From Paractinoplanes pyxinae (lineage in GTDB: Bacteria > Actinomycetota > Actinomycetes > Mycobacteriales > Micromonosporaceae): DNA of 64,000 nt. Numbering within the stretch: position 1 is the first letter of the stretch; each line of letters starts with the position of its first letter. The notes beneath the pieces are model-generated. The model made no database searches and had not been told where the DNA came from. It was given only the letters and a program-made list of their open reading frames with translations. The DNA lies in the NCBI RefSeq assembly GCF_026626335.1, contig NZ_JAPNTZ010000026.1, positions 25,153 to 89,152 on the forward strand. Reading direction: 5' to 3'. A program made the translations under genes and the position numbers. Of the stretch, positions 7,824 through 16,177 are shown one piece after another.

Positions 7824-10800
7824 GATCTGGCGGGTGCAGATCGGGGTGCTCGGGCCGTTCGAGATCCGCGCGGCCGACGGCGGCCTGGCCGACGTCCCGG
7901 GCGCGCGCCTGCGTGCGCTGCTCGTCGCCCTCGCGCTCGAGCCGGGCCGGGTCGTTCCCAAGGCCACCCTGGTCGACTGGATCTGGGGTGAGCAGCCGCC
8001 CGCCGACGCCACGAACTCGTTGCACCGGCTCGTGTCCCGGCTGCGCAAGGCCCTGCCCGACGGCGTGATCGAGGGGCATCCGGCCGGCTACCGGCTGGCC
8101 GTGGAGCCGGACGCTGTCGACGCCGTACGGTTCGAGCGCCTGATAGCCGAGGGCCGGGCGCAGGAGGCGGTCGCCCTGTGGCGGGGCAGCATCCCCCGCG
8201 AGGTCGGCAGCGCCGCCTTCGACGCGGCCGTCTCGCGTCTGGAGGAGCTGCGGCTGAGCGCCCTCGAGGACGGCGGCGCCGAGCAGATTCCGGAGCTGAC
8301 CGACCTCGTGGCGGCTCATCCGCTGCGGGAGCGGCTGGCAGCGGCGTTGATGCGGGCGCTCGCGGCGGCGGGGCGCGGCAGCGAGGCGTTGCAGGTCTAT
8401 CAACGTACGCGGGAAGCCTTGGCCGACGAGCTCGGAGCCGACCCCTCGTCGGAGCTCTCGAGCCTGCACGTCGCCCTGCTTCGAGGCGAGGGCGGCCCGT
8501 CGCCCGCGCCGGAACGCCGCACCAACCTGCGGGCCGAGCTCACCAGCTACGTCGGCAAGGGCGACGACGTCGAGGCGGTCCGCGGGCTGGTCGCCCGGCA
8601 CCGACTGACCACGCTCATCGGGCCGGGCGGCACGGGCAAGACGCGGTTGGCCGGCGAGACGGCCCGCACGCTGGTGGACGAGCTGCCCGACGGGGCCTGG
8701 CTGGTCGAGCTGGCCCCGATCGGCGCCGACGGCGACGTGGCCCAGGCGACGATCGCCGCGCTCGGCCTGCGCGACGCCATGCTGGGCGGGACGCCCGCGG
8801 CCGACCTGACCGAACGGCTGATCACGGCGGTGCGCGACCGCGAGGCGCTGTTGATCCTGGACAACTGCGAGCACGTGATCGAGGCGGCCGCCACCTTCGC
8901 CCACCGGGTGCTCGGCGAGTGCCGCGGCCTGCGCATCCTGGCCACCAGCCGGGAGCCGCTGGGCATCACCGGCGAGGCCCTGTGGCAGGTGGAGCCGCTG
9001 CCGTCGGCGTCGGCGGTCGAGCTGCTGCGGGACAGGGCCAGCGCCGTCCGCCAGGACCTGCCGGACGACGAGGCCACCATGGCCCGGGTCTGCCAGGCGC
9101 TCGACGGCATGCCGCTGGCCATCGAGCTGGCCGCGGCCCGGCTGCGCACCATGACCCTCGACCAGCTCGCCCACCGCCTCGACGACCGGTTCCGCCTGCT
9201 CACCGGGGGCAGCCGCACCGCGTTGCCGCATCACCGGACGCTGCGCGCAGTGGTCGACTGGAGCTGGGAGCTGCTGACCGACGCCGAACGGACGGTGCTG
9301 CGCCGGCTGTCGGTGTTCTCGGGCGGGGCCACCCTGGAGGCGGCCGAACGCGTCTGCGAAGACCCGGACGTGTTCGAGCTGCTGACCTCGCTGACCGAGA
9401 AGTCGTTGCTGGTCACCACCGGCGACCAGGCGCCCCGCTACCGCATGCTGGGCACCATTTACGAGTACGCGGTGCAGCGCCTGGCCGAGGCCGGTGAAAC
9501 AGAGTCGGCGCGTCAGGCCCATCTCGCCTGGTTCACCGAGCTGGCCGAGACCGCCGACCCGCATCTGCGCCGGGCCGAGCAGCTGGAATGGCTGGCCGTG
9601 CTGGCCGTCGAGCACGACAACCTCGCCGCCGCCATGCGCGGGGCCATCGCGGCCGGCGATGCGCAGGCGGCGATGCGGCTCGCGGCCGGGGCCGGCTGGT
9701 ACTGGTGGCTGGCCGGGCACAAGGCCGAGGGCCTCGAACTGCTCATCGCGGCCACCGAGGTTCCCGGCGAGGTGACCGACGAGGTGCGGGCCGTCGCGTA
9801 CGCGCTGGCGGTGCACTTCGTCAGCTCGGGCCGCAGCGTCGAGCACCGGCTGTCCGAGTGGGTCCACAAGGCGTACGAGTACTGCCTGCGCAGCCGGCCG
9901 AGCGGGCCCTGGCTGGGCATCGTGGGGGCGCTGGAACGCATGGAGCGGACGCCGCACGAGCTGCTGTCGGCGTGGGAGCCGCTGCTGGACGACGCCGACC
10001 CGTGGGTGCGGGCCCTGGCCCGGCTGCACCTCGGCAAGTCGCGCATCATCCTCGGCCACAGCGGGCGGGAGGCCGACGACTACCTCGAGGCGGCGCTGGC
10101 CGAGTACCGGGCGCTGGGCGAACGGTTCGGCATCTGGTTCGCCCTGACCGAACTGTCGGAGCGGACCGCCGTACGCGGGAATCTGGCCGGCGCGTGCGAG
10201 CTGGTGGAAGAGGCGATCGCGGCCGTCACCGAACTCGGCTCGGTCGAGGACGTCATCCGCATGCGCGGCCGGCAGGCCCAGATGTGGTGGATGCTGGGCG
10301 AGGAGGAGGCGAGCGCGGCTGCCCTGGCCGAGGCCGAACGGCAGGCGGGGCGGGTCACCTGGCAGGACGCGCTGGGCGAACTGGCCTGGTCCAAGGCGGA
10401 ACTCGCCCGCTGGCGGGGTGATTCCGCGGGCGCCCGGGAGCACCTTGCCGTGGCCTTGGCCCTGTTAGGGGCGAACGCGCAGGCGATGGCCGACGACCAG
10501 CTCGCCTATCTGACCGAGGATGTCGGTGAGGCCCGCGCGCATCGGACGGCGGCGTACCGCGCGATGGCCGAGTCGGGGTACGCGCCGCTCGTCGCGCAGA
10601 TGCTCGTCGGTGTGGCCGATCTGGCGCTGCGACAGGGCGATGCCGCGCGGGCGGCCCAGTTGCTGGCGGCCAGTTCGCGCGTACGGGGAATTGGTTATGC
10701 CTCTCATCCGGACGTCGCCCGCATCGAGCGGGAAACGCGCAACCGCCTCGGCGACAAGGGATTCGCCGAGGCGGTTGCGGAGGGTGAGCGGGCCGACTGG

Positions 10801-10833
10801 CGTCAGCCGGCCGAGGTCACGCTCGCTTCTTGA
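7822..10833 (+). CDS. SARP/AfsR-like transcriptional regulator with NB-ARC and TPR
   Basis: I start it at ATG 7822; GTG 7834 (VQIGVLGPFEIRA) is an equally good start, and the much longer upstream frame is antisense coding. About 1003 aa. An OmpR-type winged helix is at 1-95 (LVDWIWGEQPPADATNSLHR), then a bacterial transcriptional activation domain to about 230. The NB-ARC domain has P-loop GPGGTGKTR near 264-272, Walker B LLILDNCEHV near 345 and ILATSREPLGITGE. A TPR-like helical region fills the rest. Such regulators activate secondary-metabolism or stress genes. Nearby candidate targets are the ABC exporter or the CHAP gene. The 3' end overlaps the exporter permease gene by 17 nt. Confidence 0.9.
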   Translation: MIWRVQIGVLGPFEIRAADGGLADVPGARLRALLVALALEPGRVVPKATLVDWIWGEQPPADATNSLHRLVSRLRKALPDGVIEGHPAGYRLAVEPDAVDAVRFERLIAEGRAQEAVALWRGSIPREVGSAAFDAAVSRLEELRLSALEDGGAEQIPELTDLVAAHPLRERLAAALMRALAAAGRGSEALQVYQRTREALADELGADPSSELSSLHVALLRGEGGPSPAPERRTNLRAELTSYVGKGDDVEAVRGLVARHRLTTLIGPGGTGKTRLAGETARTLVDELPDGAWLVELAPIGADGDVAQATIAALGLRDAMLGGTPAADLTERLITAVRDREALLILDNCEHVIEAAATFAHRVLGECRGLRILATSREPLGITGEALWQVEPLPSASAVELLRDRASAVRQDLPDDEATMARVCQALDGMPLAIELAAARLRTMTLDQLAHRLDDRFRLLTGGSRTALPHHRTLRAVVDWSWELLTDAERTVLRRLSVFSGGATLEAAERVCEDPDVFELLTSLTEKSLLVTTGDQAPRYRMLGTIYEYAVQRLAEAGETESARQAHLAWFTELAETADPHLRRAEQLEWLAVLAVEHDNLAAAMRGAIAAGDAQAAMRLAAGAGWYWWLAGHKAEGLELLIAATEVPGEVTDEVRAVAYALAVHFVSSGRSVEHRLSEWVHKAYEYCLRSRPSGPWLGIVGALERMERTPHELLSAWEPLLDDADPWVRALARLHLGKSRIILGHSGREADDYLEAALAEYRALGERFGIWFALTELSERTAVRGNLAGACELVEEAIAAVTELGSVEDVIRMRGRQAQMWWMLGEEEASAAALAEAERQAGRVTWQDALGELAWSKAELARWRGDSAGAREHLAVALALLGANAQAMADDQLAYLTEDVGEARAHRTAAYRAMAESGYAPLVAQMLVGVADLALRQGDAARAAQLLAASSRVRGIGYASHPDVARIERETRNRLGDKGFAEAVAEGERADWRQPAEVTLAS
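10739..10778. terminator. Perfect 15-bp hairpin inside the SARP gene 3' end
   Basis: GCAACCGCCTCGGCG (10739-10753) is followed after 10 nt by its exact reverse complement (10764-10778). It lies about 55 nt before the stop codon of the SARP gene and also downstream of the convergent permease gene. It may terminate transcription from the permease side or stabilise the 3' end. Since it is also coding, the match could be partly chance. There is no U-tract. Confidence 0.35.
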
Positions 10834-11557
10834 ACGTGGCCGTTGACCACAGATATCCGACCAGCGCCAGGCCCACGCACCAGGCGATGGCGGCGATGGC
10901 GTTGCCCGCTGACGGGGTGCCGGCCAGCAGCCCGCGCATCGTCTCGATGATCGGGGTGAACGGCTGGTACTCGGCGAACTGCTTGATGCCGGGGCCCATC
11001 TTGTCGGCCGGCACGATCGCGCTGCTGAAGAACGGCAGCATGATCAGCGGCACGGTGGCCATGCCCGCGCCCTCGACGGTCTTGGCCGCCAGCCCCAGGG
11101 CGACCGCCAGCCAGGCGGTGGCGAAGCTGGTCAGCAGCACGAGGCCGAGCACACCGAGCCAGTCGAGGAAGCCGGCCGGCGAGCGGAACCCGAGGGCGAA
11201 CGCCACGCCGACGATGGCAGCTACGGCGATCAGGTTGGTCGCGATGGTCGTACTGACGTGCCCCGACAGCACCGCCCCGCGCGAGACGTCCATCGCCTTG
11301 AACCGGTTGATGACCCCCTTGGTCATGTCCGAGGCGACGGCCGTCGAGGTGCCGGAGAGCCCGTAGCAGATGGCCAGCAGCATGAGCCCCGGCGTCGCGT
11401 AGTCCACATAGTTCTCGCCGACGTCGAACGCGTCCCCCAGCACGTAGACGAACATCAGCATGAGGACGACCGGGAACAGAACAGCGTTGAAGACGGTCGT
11501 CGGGTTGCGCACCACGTGCTTGACGTTGCGTCGCACCATGATCATCGAGTCGGTCAT
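10817..11557 (-). CDS. ABC-2 type permease of a DrrB-like exporter
   Basis: The 246-aa integral membrane protein starts at ATG 11557, in a 4-nt overlap with the stop of the ATPase gene. About six hydrophobic segments are visible, starting with FNAVLFPVVLMLMFVYVLG near 25-43, and the C-terminal helix ends in STATFKKRA. ABC-2 permeases of this size pair with DrrA-type ATPases to export drugs, antibiotics or lipids. The substrate is unknown. Convergent with the SARP regulator gene. Confidence 0.9.
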   Translation of the reverse strand: MTDSMIMVRRNVKHVVRNPTTVFNAVLFPVVLMLMFVYVLGDAFDVGENYVDYATPGLMLLAICYGLSGTSTAVASDMTKGVINRFKAMDVSRGAVLSGHVSTTIATNLIAVAAIVGVAFALGFRSPAGFLDWLGVLGLVLLTSFATAWLAVALGLAAKTVEGAGMATVPLIMLPFFSSAIVPADKMGPGIKQFAEYQPFTPIIETMRGLLAGTPSAGNAIAAIAWCVGLALVGYLWSTATFKKRA

Positions 11558-12486
11558 TTGGTCAGCTCCACGTTCGTACGGCCGGTCAGGGCGAGGAAGA
11601 CGTCGTCGAGGTCCGGCGTGTGCACGCTGAAGTCCTCGACGGCGATGGCGTTGTCGTGCAACTGGTTGAGCAGCACCCGCAGCGACTCGGTGTCGCCATC
11701 GGTGGGCACCCGCAGGGTCAGCGACTCGACGTCCCGGGTCGAGCCGGCGAAAAGCCGCGCGGCCGCGTCCAGGTCGCCGGGCTTGGCGAACCGGAGCCGG
11801 ACGTGACCGCCCGGAACGAGCCGCTTCAGCTCGTCCGGGGTGCCCTGGGCGACCAGGCGGCCTTGGTCGAGCACCGCGATCCGGTCGGCCAGCTGGTCCG
11901 CCTCCTCCAGGTACTGCGTGGTGAGGAAGATGGTGACGCCGTCGGCCAGCAGCTCGCGGATGATGTCCCACATCGTGCGGCGGCTGCGCGGGTCGAGCCC
12001 GGTCGTCGGCTCGTCCAGGAAGATGATGCTCGGGTCGCCGACCAGCGTCATGGCCAGGTCGAGCTTGCGGCGCATGCCGCCCGAGTAGGTGCTGACCAGC
12101 TTGGGCGCCGCCTCGGCCAGATCGAAGCGCTCGAGGAGGCGGTCGATGACCCGCCCGCCGTCGGCGACCCGGCGCAGGTCGGCCATGAGCTGCAGGTTCT
12201 CGCGCCCGGTGAGCAGTTCGTCGACCGCCGCGAACTGCCCGGTGACGCCGATCGTGGCCCGCACGGCCTTGGTCTCGCTGTTCACGTCGTGCCCGGCCAC
12301 CCGTACGGTGCCGGCGTCGGCCCGCATCAGGGTGGTCAGCACGTTCACGGTGGTCGTCTTGCCGGCCCCGTTCGGCCCCAGCAGCGAGAAGACGGTGCCG
12401 GCCGCCACCTCCAGATCGATGCCGTCGAGGACCGTCTTGTCCCCGAAGGCCTTGCGTAGCCCCGAAACGTGAATCGCTGTCGTCAT
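11554..12486 (-). CDS. ABC transporter ATP-binding protein, DrrA-like
   Basis: The 310-aa protein has all ABC ATPase motifs: Walker A GPNGAGKTT near 38-46, signature YSGGMRRKLDLA near 137, Walker B IIFLDEPTTGLD near 158, and a switch region TTQYLEEADQLADR. The C-terminal 80 residues are the usual DrrA extension. It energises export through the permease encoded just downstream with a 4-nt overlap, so the two are translationally coupled. The family gives resistance to, or export of, anthracyclines and other compounds, but nothing here identifies the cargo. Confidence 0.93.
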   Translation of the reverse strand: MTTAIHVSGLRKAFGDKTVLDGIDLEVAAGTVFSLLGPNGAGKTTTVNVLTTLMRADAGTVRVAGHDVNSETKAVRATIGVTGQFAAVDELLTGRENLQLMADLRRVADGGRVIDRLLERFDLAEAAPKLVSTYSGGMRRKLDLAMTLVGDPSIIFLDEPTTGLDPRSRRTMWDIIRELLADGVTIFLTTQYLEEADQLADRIAVLDQGRLVAQGTPDELKRLVPGGHVRLRFAKPGDLDAAARLFAGSTRDVESLTLRVPTDGDTESLRVLLNQLHDNAIAVEDFSVHTPDLDDVFLALTGRTNVELTK

Positions 12487-12546
12487 GCGTCACAGATTCG
12501 CGGCCCGCCCTGTCACGGCCCTGACACGCCTCTGACACCGCCCCTG

Positions 12547-13188
12547 TCAGCCGGCTTGCCCGGCGTCCGCCGCAGCCAGGGCACGGCGCAGGGCCTCACG
12601 CTCGTGCTCCTCCCACGGCCCGGAGGCGGCGGCGGGGATCTCGGTCATGAACCGCCGCTCGGGCTCGGGGATCAGCGCCGCGATGCGCCTGGGATCGGCC
12701 GCGTACAGGTTCGGCCCGTCGGCGTAGAACAGGTCGATGACGACCAGCCGCCCGTCCGCCGCCCGCATGACGTTGGCCGGGTTGGTGTCGAGCGGCCCGC
12801 ACCACGGCAGCTCGGCCCGGGCTCGGGCATGCCACCGCCGTACGAGATCGGTCAGCTCAGCCACCTCCGGGGCCCGCCGCCCGATCGCGTCGTGGAACGC
12901 GGCGGCCTCGCCTTGCGCCACCGGGTGCAGCCATTCGAGTATCTGCAGGTCGCCCCCGCCGGCCAGCCGGCGGTGCTCGTGCAGTTCCGGCACCTGCCGG
13001 GTGGCCGCGGCGTCCCGGTACAGCCCCGCCGTGTACGGGCCGGTCGGGTCGAACGGGCTGATCCGCGCCGCTGTCCGGCCGTCGGGCGACCGCAGCGCGA
13101 TGGCCCAGTCGCCCGCGCCGCACGGTGTCCATCCCGCCGCTCGCAGGGACCGCTCCACGTCCCGGTGGTCAGTCTGGGAATCGGTCAC
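12547..13188 (-). CDS. Aminoglycoside phosphotransferase-like (kinase-fold) protein
   Basis: The 213-aa protein starts at GTG 13188, which overlaps the stop of the upstream MFS gene by 4 nt (GTGA). The C-terminal lobe has the kinase-fold elements DTNPANVMRAADGRL and VVIDLFYADG, matching the catalytic loop (D-x-x-P-x-N) and metal-binding IDxx motif of APH-like kinases. The usual first His of the catalytic loop is not present. The N-lobe is short and no clear P-loop is visible, so activity is uncertain. Coupling to an efflux carrier suggests a resistance-type role, which is inference only. Confidence 0.65.
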   Translation of the reverse strand: MTDSQTDHRDVERSLRAAGWTPCGAGDWAIALRSPDGRTAARISPFDPTGPYTAGLYRDAAATRQVPELHEHRRLAGGGDLQILEWLHPVAQGEAAAFHDAIGRRAPEVAELTDLVRRWHARARAELPWCGPLDTNPANVMRAADGRLVVIDLFYADGPNLYAADPRRIAALIPEPERRFMTEIPAAASGPWEEHEREALRRALAAADAGQAG

Positions 13189-14402
13189 GCTTCGACGATC
13201 GCAGACCGGGCGCGCCACGGCAGCAAGGCGACGCCGGTGAGCAGGACGACGGCCAGGACGGCCAGAGCGGTCCGGGCGCTGGTGGCGGCGGCCAGGGCGC
13301 CGGCAGCAGCGATGCACAGCGGCTGCACGACCTTGTTGGTGATCGACCAGGCCATGACGACGCGGGACATGTGGGCGTCGTCGGTGGCGTTCATCCGGTA
13401 CGTGGCGAAGGTCGGACTGAACATGCCGGCGAACAGGATCATCAGGAACTCGGCGGCGGCCACCATGGCCAGGCCCACCGTGGACGCCGGGGCCAGCGGG
13501 ATCAAGCCGAGCCACAGGTTGCGCCCGGCCCCGCCCAGCAGGAGCAGCCGGTGCTCGCCCAGGCGCCTGCGGATCGGCCCGGCCAGCAGCGAGCCGAGAA
13601 CGCCGGCCACGCCGGACACGCCGCTGATCAGCCCGTACTGCCAGGCCGGGAAGCCGAGGTCGCGCAGCACGAACACGGCCAGCAACGGAACCAGGGCCAT
13701 GATGCAGCCGCCGAAGATCATGGAGTTCCAGAACAGCAGGGCCAGGCCGCTGTGGGCGAAGATGTAGCGCCAGCCGGCCGAGATCTCGCGCAGCCAGTGG
13801 TGCTCGGCGACCCGTGGCGGCGGCGCCGGTTCGGTCCGCAGACCGCGCAGGGTCAGCGCCGACACCAGGAAGCTGGCCGCGTCGATCAGCATCGCGGCGG
13901 TGGCGCCCAGCCACGAGATCAGCACTCCCCCGACGGGCGGCCCGACCGTGTTGGTGGTCCACAACGTCGTCTCGAACTTGCCGTTGGCCCCGGCGCGGTC
14001 GTGTGCGGGCACGAGCGTACGCAATTGGGCCACCCCGGCCGAGTCGAACGCCAGCCGGGCCGCCATCTGCACGACCGCGACCGCGCACAGGTGCCAGTAC
14101 GTCAGCGCCCCGGCGAGGGCGGCCACCGGCACCGACACCACGGCCGCGAAGCGCACCAGATCGGCCGCCACCATCACCGGCAGCTTGCGGTGGTGCTCGA
14201 TCCACGGTCCGAGCGGCAACGCCACCAAAGCGCTGACCACCCCGGCCAGCACGGTCAGCAGCGACACCTGGAAGTCGGAGACCCCCAGCACCAGAACGGC
14301 GACGATCGGCAGCGCCGAATAACCCACCGCGCTGCCGAACTCGCTCGCCGCGTAGGCCGCCCACCGGCGGCGGAAGTCCGCTTGCCAACCGACCTCCGCC
14401 AC
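13185..14402 (-). CDS. MFS transporter
   Basis: The 405-aa protein has around 12 hydrophobic segments and an MFS pattern near residues 60-80 (LPLGPWIEHHRKLPVMVAAD). The family exports drugs or small molecules in exchange for protons; no substrate can be read from the sequence. It is translationally coupled to the kinase-like gene downstream and lies 20 nt upstream of a VanY-like gene on the same strand. The ends are well fixed by the overlap downstream. Confidence 0.9.
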   Translation of the reverse strand: MAEVGWQADFRRRWAAYAASEFGSAVGYSALPIVAVLVLGVSDFQVSLLTVLAGVVSALVALPLGPWIEHHRKLPVMVAADLVRFAAVVSVPVAALAGALTYWHLCAVAVVQMAARLAFDSAGVAQLRTLVPAHDRAGANGKFETTLWTTNTVGPPVGGVLISWLGATAAMLIDAASFLVSALTLRGLRTEPAPPPRVAEHHWLREISAGWRYIFAHSGLALLFWNSMIFGGCIMALVPLLAVFVLRDLGFPAWQYGLISGVSGVAGVLGSLLAGPIRRRLGEHRLLLLGGAGRNLWLGLIPLAPASTVGLAMVAAAEFLMILFAGMFSPTFATYRMNATDDAHMSRVVMAWSITNKVVQPLCIAAAGALAAATSARTALAVLAVVLLTGVALLPWRARSAIVEA

Positions 14403-14422
14403 CGGGGCAGGCTACCTCCCGG

Positions 14423-15511
14423 TCAGCTCCCCGTGATCGACCAGTGCCACGGCTCGGACGGCAGGTTCACGAAGCCGTACGCCTTCGCGTGCAGCACCAG
14501 CCACTTGAAGGCCGGGGTCGTCCGGGTCAGGGTCCGGCCGCCGGAGGTGATGTCGACGGCCAGGCCGAGCTCGTGCAGCGAACGGCCGGGAATCGCCGTG
14601 GGCACCCGGCAGGACGAGGACGGCGCCGTGTACACGTCCGGGCAGCCGTTGATCTTCCGCAGCTCGATCTGGCGCTCCTTGGTGCGGAAGCCGCCGCCTG
14701 AGATGGCGATGCCGTTGGCCCGGGCGTCGTCGACCATGCGCTTGAAGGCGTACGCGACACTCTTGTTCACCGTCGTGCCGTAGACCGTGGTCGTGTCGGC
14801 CACGGCGAAGCCGGCCCGCGACTGGCTCACGACGTTCTGGCTGAGGGTGGCCGCCTTGTCGGCGTAGGCGCCGGCGGTGGGCAGGGTGGCGATCCGGTTC
14901 TGGGTGACGACCAGCGCGGCCGCCAGCGCCTCACGCTTGGTGGTCGCGGCGGTCAGCGTCGTCGTCGCCGTGCGGACGGTCGTCTGGGCGGTGACCAGCG
15001 CCGTGGCCGCCTTCTGGGTCTCGGTCTGGCGCACGGTCAGGATCTTGGTGGCCGCGGTGACCGCGTTCTTGGCCTTGGTCACGGCGGTCTTGCTGACGGG
15101 GCGCTTCTTCTGCGCCTTGACGAGGTTCTGCTTGGCGGTGGTCAGGGCGGTCTGCGCGGCGGCCTGCCGCGTGCGGGCGGTCGTGACCGCGGTGCCGGCG
15201 CCGGTGACGCGAGCCTGCGCGGTCGCGAGCGCCGTGGTGGCCGCGTTGACCTCGGTCGTACGGGTCACGGCCGCCGTCTGCTGCATGGTCAGGTTCGACT
15301 TGAGCGTGGCCAGGGTCTGCTGCCGCGTAAGGCTGCGGTACATCAGCGAGGTCCACTCGGCGGCCACCGCGGGCGGCGCGGCCTGAACCGGCGCCGGGTT
15401 CCCCATGGCCACCAGGCCGACGGCGAGCGCCGCGACGATGGGAGCGGTGATGGCCCGGCGGGCTCGGGCGCGAATCCGCGGATCCGGTCGGAGTTCCTGT
15501 CGTGTCGTCAC
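14423..15511 (-). CDS. VanY/M15-like D-alanyl-D-alanine carboxypeptidase with Ala/Thr-rich coiled coil
   Basis: The 362-aa protein has a basic N-terminus and hydrophobic signal region (about 19-45, IVAALAVGLVAMGNPAPVQA). A 150-residue region of Ala/Thr/Gln/Lys heptads follows (about 65-225) and looks like a long coiled coil. The C-terminal M15-type peptidase domain has SLHELGLAVDI near 313-323 and a terminal PWHWS, which supply metal-binding His/Asp/His residues. Such enzymes trim peptidoglycan stem peptides outside the membrane. The coiled coil is a linker or anchor of unusual length for this family. It is likely exported to the cell wall. Confidence 0.85.
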   Translation of the reverse strand: MTTRQELRPDPRIRARARRAITAPIVAALAVGLVAMGNPAPVQAAPPAVAAEWTSLMYRSLTRQQTLATLKSNLTMQQTAAVTRTTEVNAATTALATAQARVTGAGTAVTTARTRQAAAQTALTTAKQNLVKAQKKRPVSKTAVTKAKNAVTAATKILTVRQTETQKAATALVTAQTTVRTATTTLTAATTKREALAAALVVTQNRIATLPTAGAYADKAATLSQNVVSQSRAGFAVADTTTVYGTTVNKSVAYAFKRMVDDARANGIAISGGGFRTKERQIELRKINGCPDVYTAPSSSCRVPTAIPGRSLHELGLAVDITSGGRTLTRTTPAFKWLVLHAKAYGFVNLPSEPWHWSITGS

Positions 15512-15561
15512 CCGGAAGAGATTCCGGCCCGACGGGTGCGCCTTCCGGTTCCGGACGGTTG

Positions 15562-16095
15562 CTAGAGAAGTGCGCGCGTGGCCGCGGTGGCCCGGTCGGC
15601 GACGTCGTCGACGCTGTCCTTGCTGAAGAAGTCCTGCCGGATCAGGGAGGCGTAGCCGTGCGCGATGGCCAGGGTGGCCTCGAGCAGGCGCACGTCGGAG
15701 CCGGTCAGCTCGAGCATCGTGGTCATGAGTGCGCGAGTGTGTTCGCGTCGCTCATCATCGGGCACCGCGTACAGCTCCTTGGCGAAGATGACGTGGATGC
15801 CGGCCCCGGTGCGGACCACATACCGTACGTACGCTCCGGCCGCCGCCGCCAAGCCGTCATCAGGATTCCGGGCCACGGCTGCGAGCATCGCCTCGCGCAA
15901 TTCGCGCGCGGCCGCCGCCGAGACGGCGCTGAGCAGGTGGTCGCGGTCGGGGAAATGACGGTACGGCGCGGCCGAGCTCACCCCGAGGCGGCGGGCCACG
16001 GCGGCCACCGAGAAACGCGACAGACCGCCCTCGGCCAGCACGTCGAAACTCGTCCGGATGAGGGCGGCGCGAAGATCACCATGGTGATAGCCCAT
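15562..16095 (-). CDS. TetR-family transcriptional regulator (WHG-type C-domain)
   Basis: I use ATG 16095 (MGYHHGDLRAALIRTSFDVL) because GGGAGGGG lies just upstream; another ATG 24 nt upstream is less likely. The DNA-binding domain is residues 1-58, with helix-turn-helix FSVAAVARRLGVSSAAPYRH. The C-terminal part resembles the WHG domain of this subfamily. It is divergent from the F420-type oxidoreductase gene, and two near-identical operator-like repeats lie between the two, so it probably represses itself and that gene. Its ligand is unknown. Confidence 0.9.
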   Translation of the reverse strand: MGYHHGDLRAALIRTSFDVLAEGGLSRFSVAAVARRLGVSSAAPYRHFPDRDHLLSAVSAAAARELREAMLAAVARNPDDGLAAAAGAYVRYVVRTGAGIHVIFAKELYAVPDDERREHTRALMTTMLELTGSDVRLLEATLAIAHGYASLIRQDFFSKDSVDDVADRATAATRALL

Positions 16096-16119
16096 ACCGC
16101 CCCTCCCGCTTGCGTCCAT

Positions 16120-16163
16120 GTGAGTAGGGTCTTACATTAGCGGAAGTGAGAGACCTCTTACAT
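16120..16163. promoter_or_regulatory. Two tandem operator-like repeats between divergent genes
   Basis: The sequence GTGAG-N6-CTTACAT occurs at 16120-16137 and again at 16146-16163, 26 nt apart. Each copy is itself a near-palindrome (GTGAG against CTTAC). The pair fills the 82-nt gap between the TetR gene and the F420-type oxidoreductase gene. This is a strong candidate for two cooperative TetR binding sites. Confidence 0.65.
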
Positions 16164-16177
16164 CGACAGGGGCAACA

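Noticed and set aside
7570..10443. Long minus-strand open frame across the SARP gene
   Set aside because: Antisense to a well-supported regulator; no motif, composition as other shadows.
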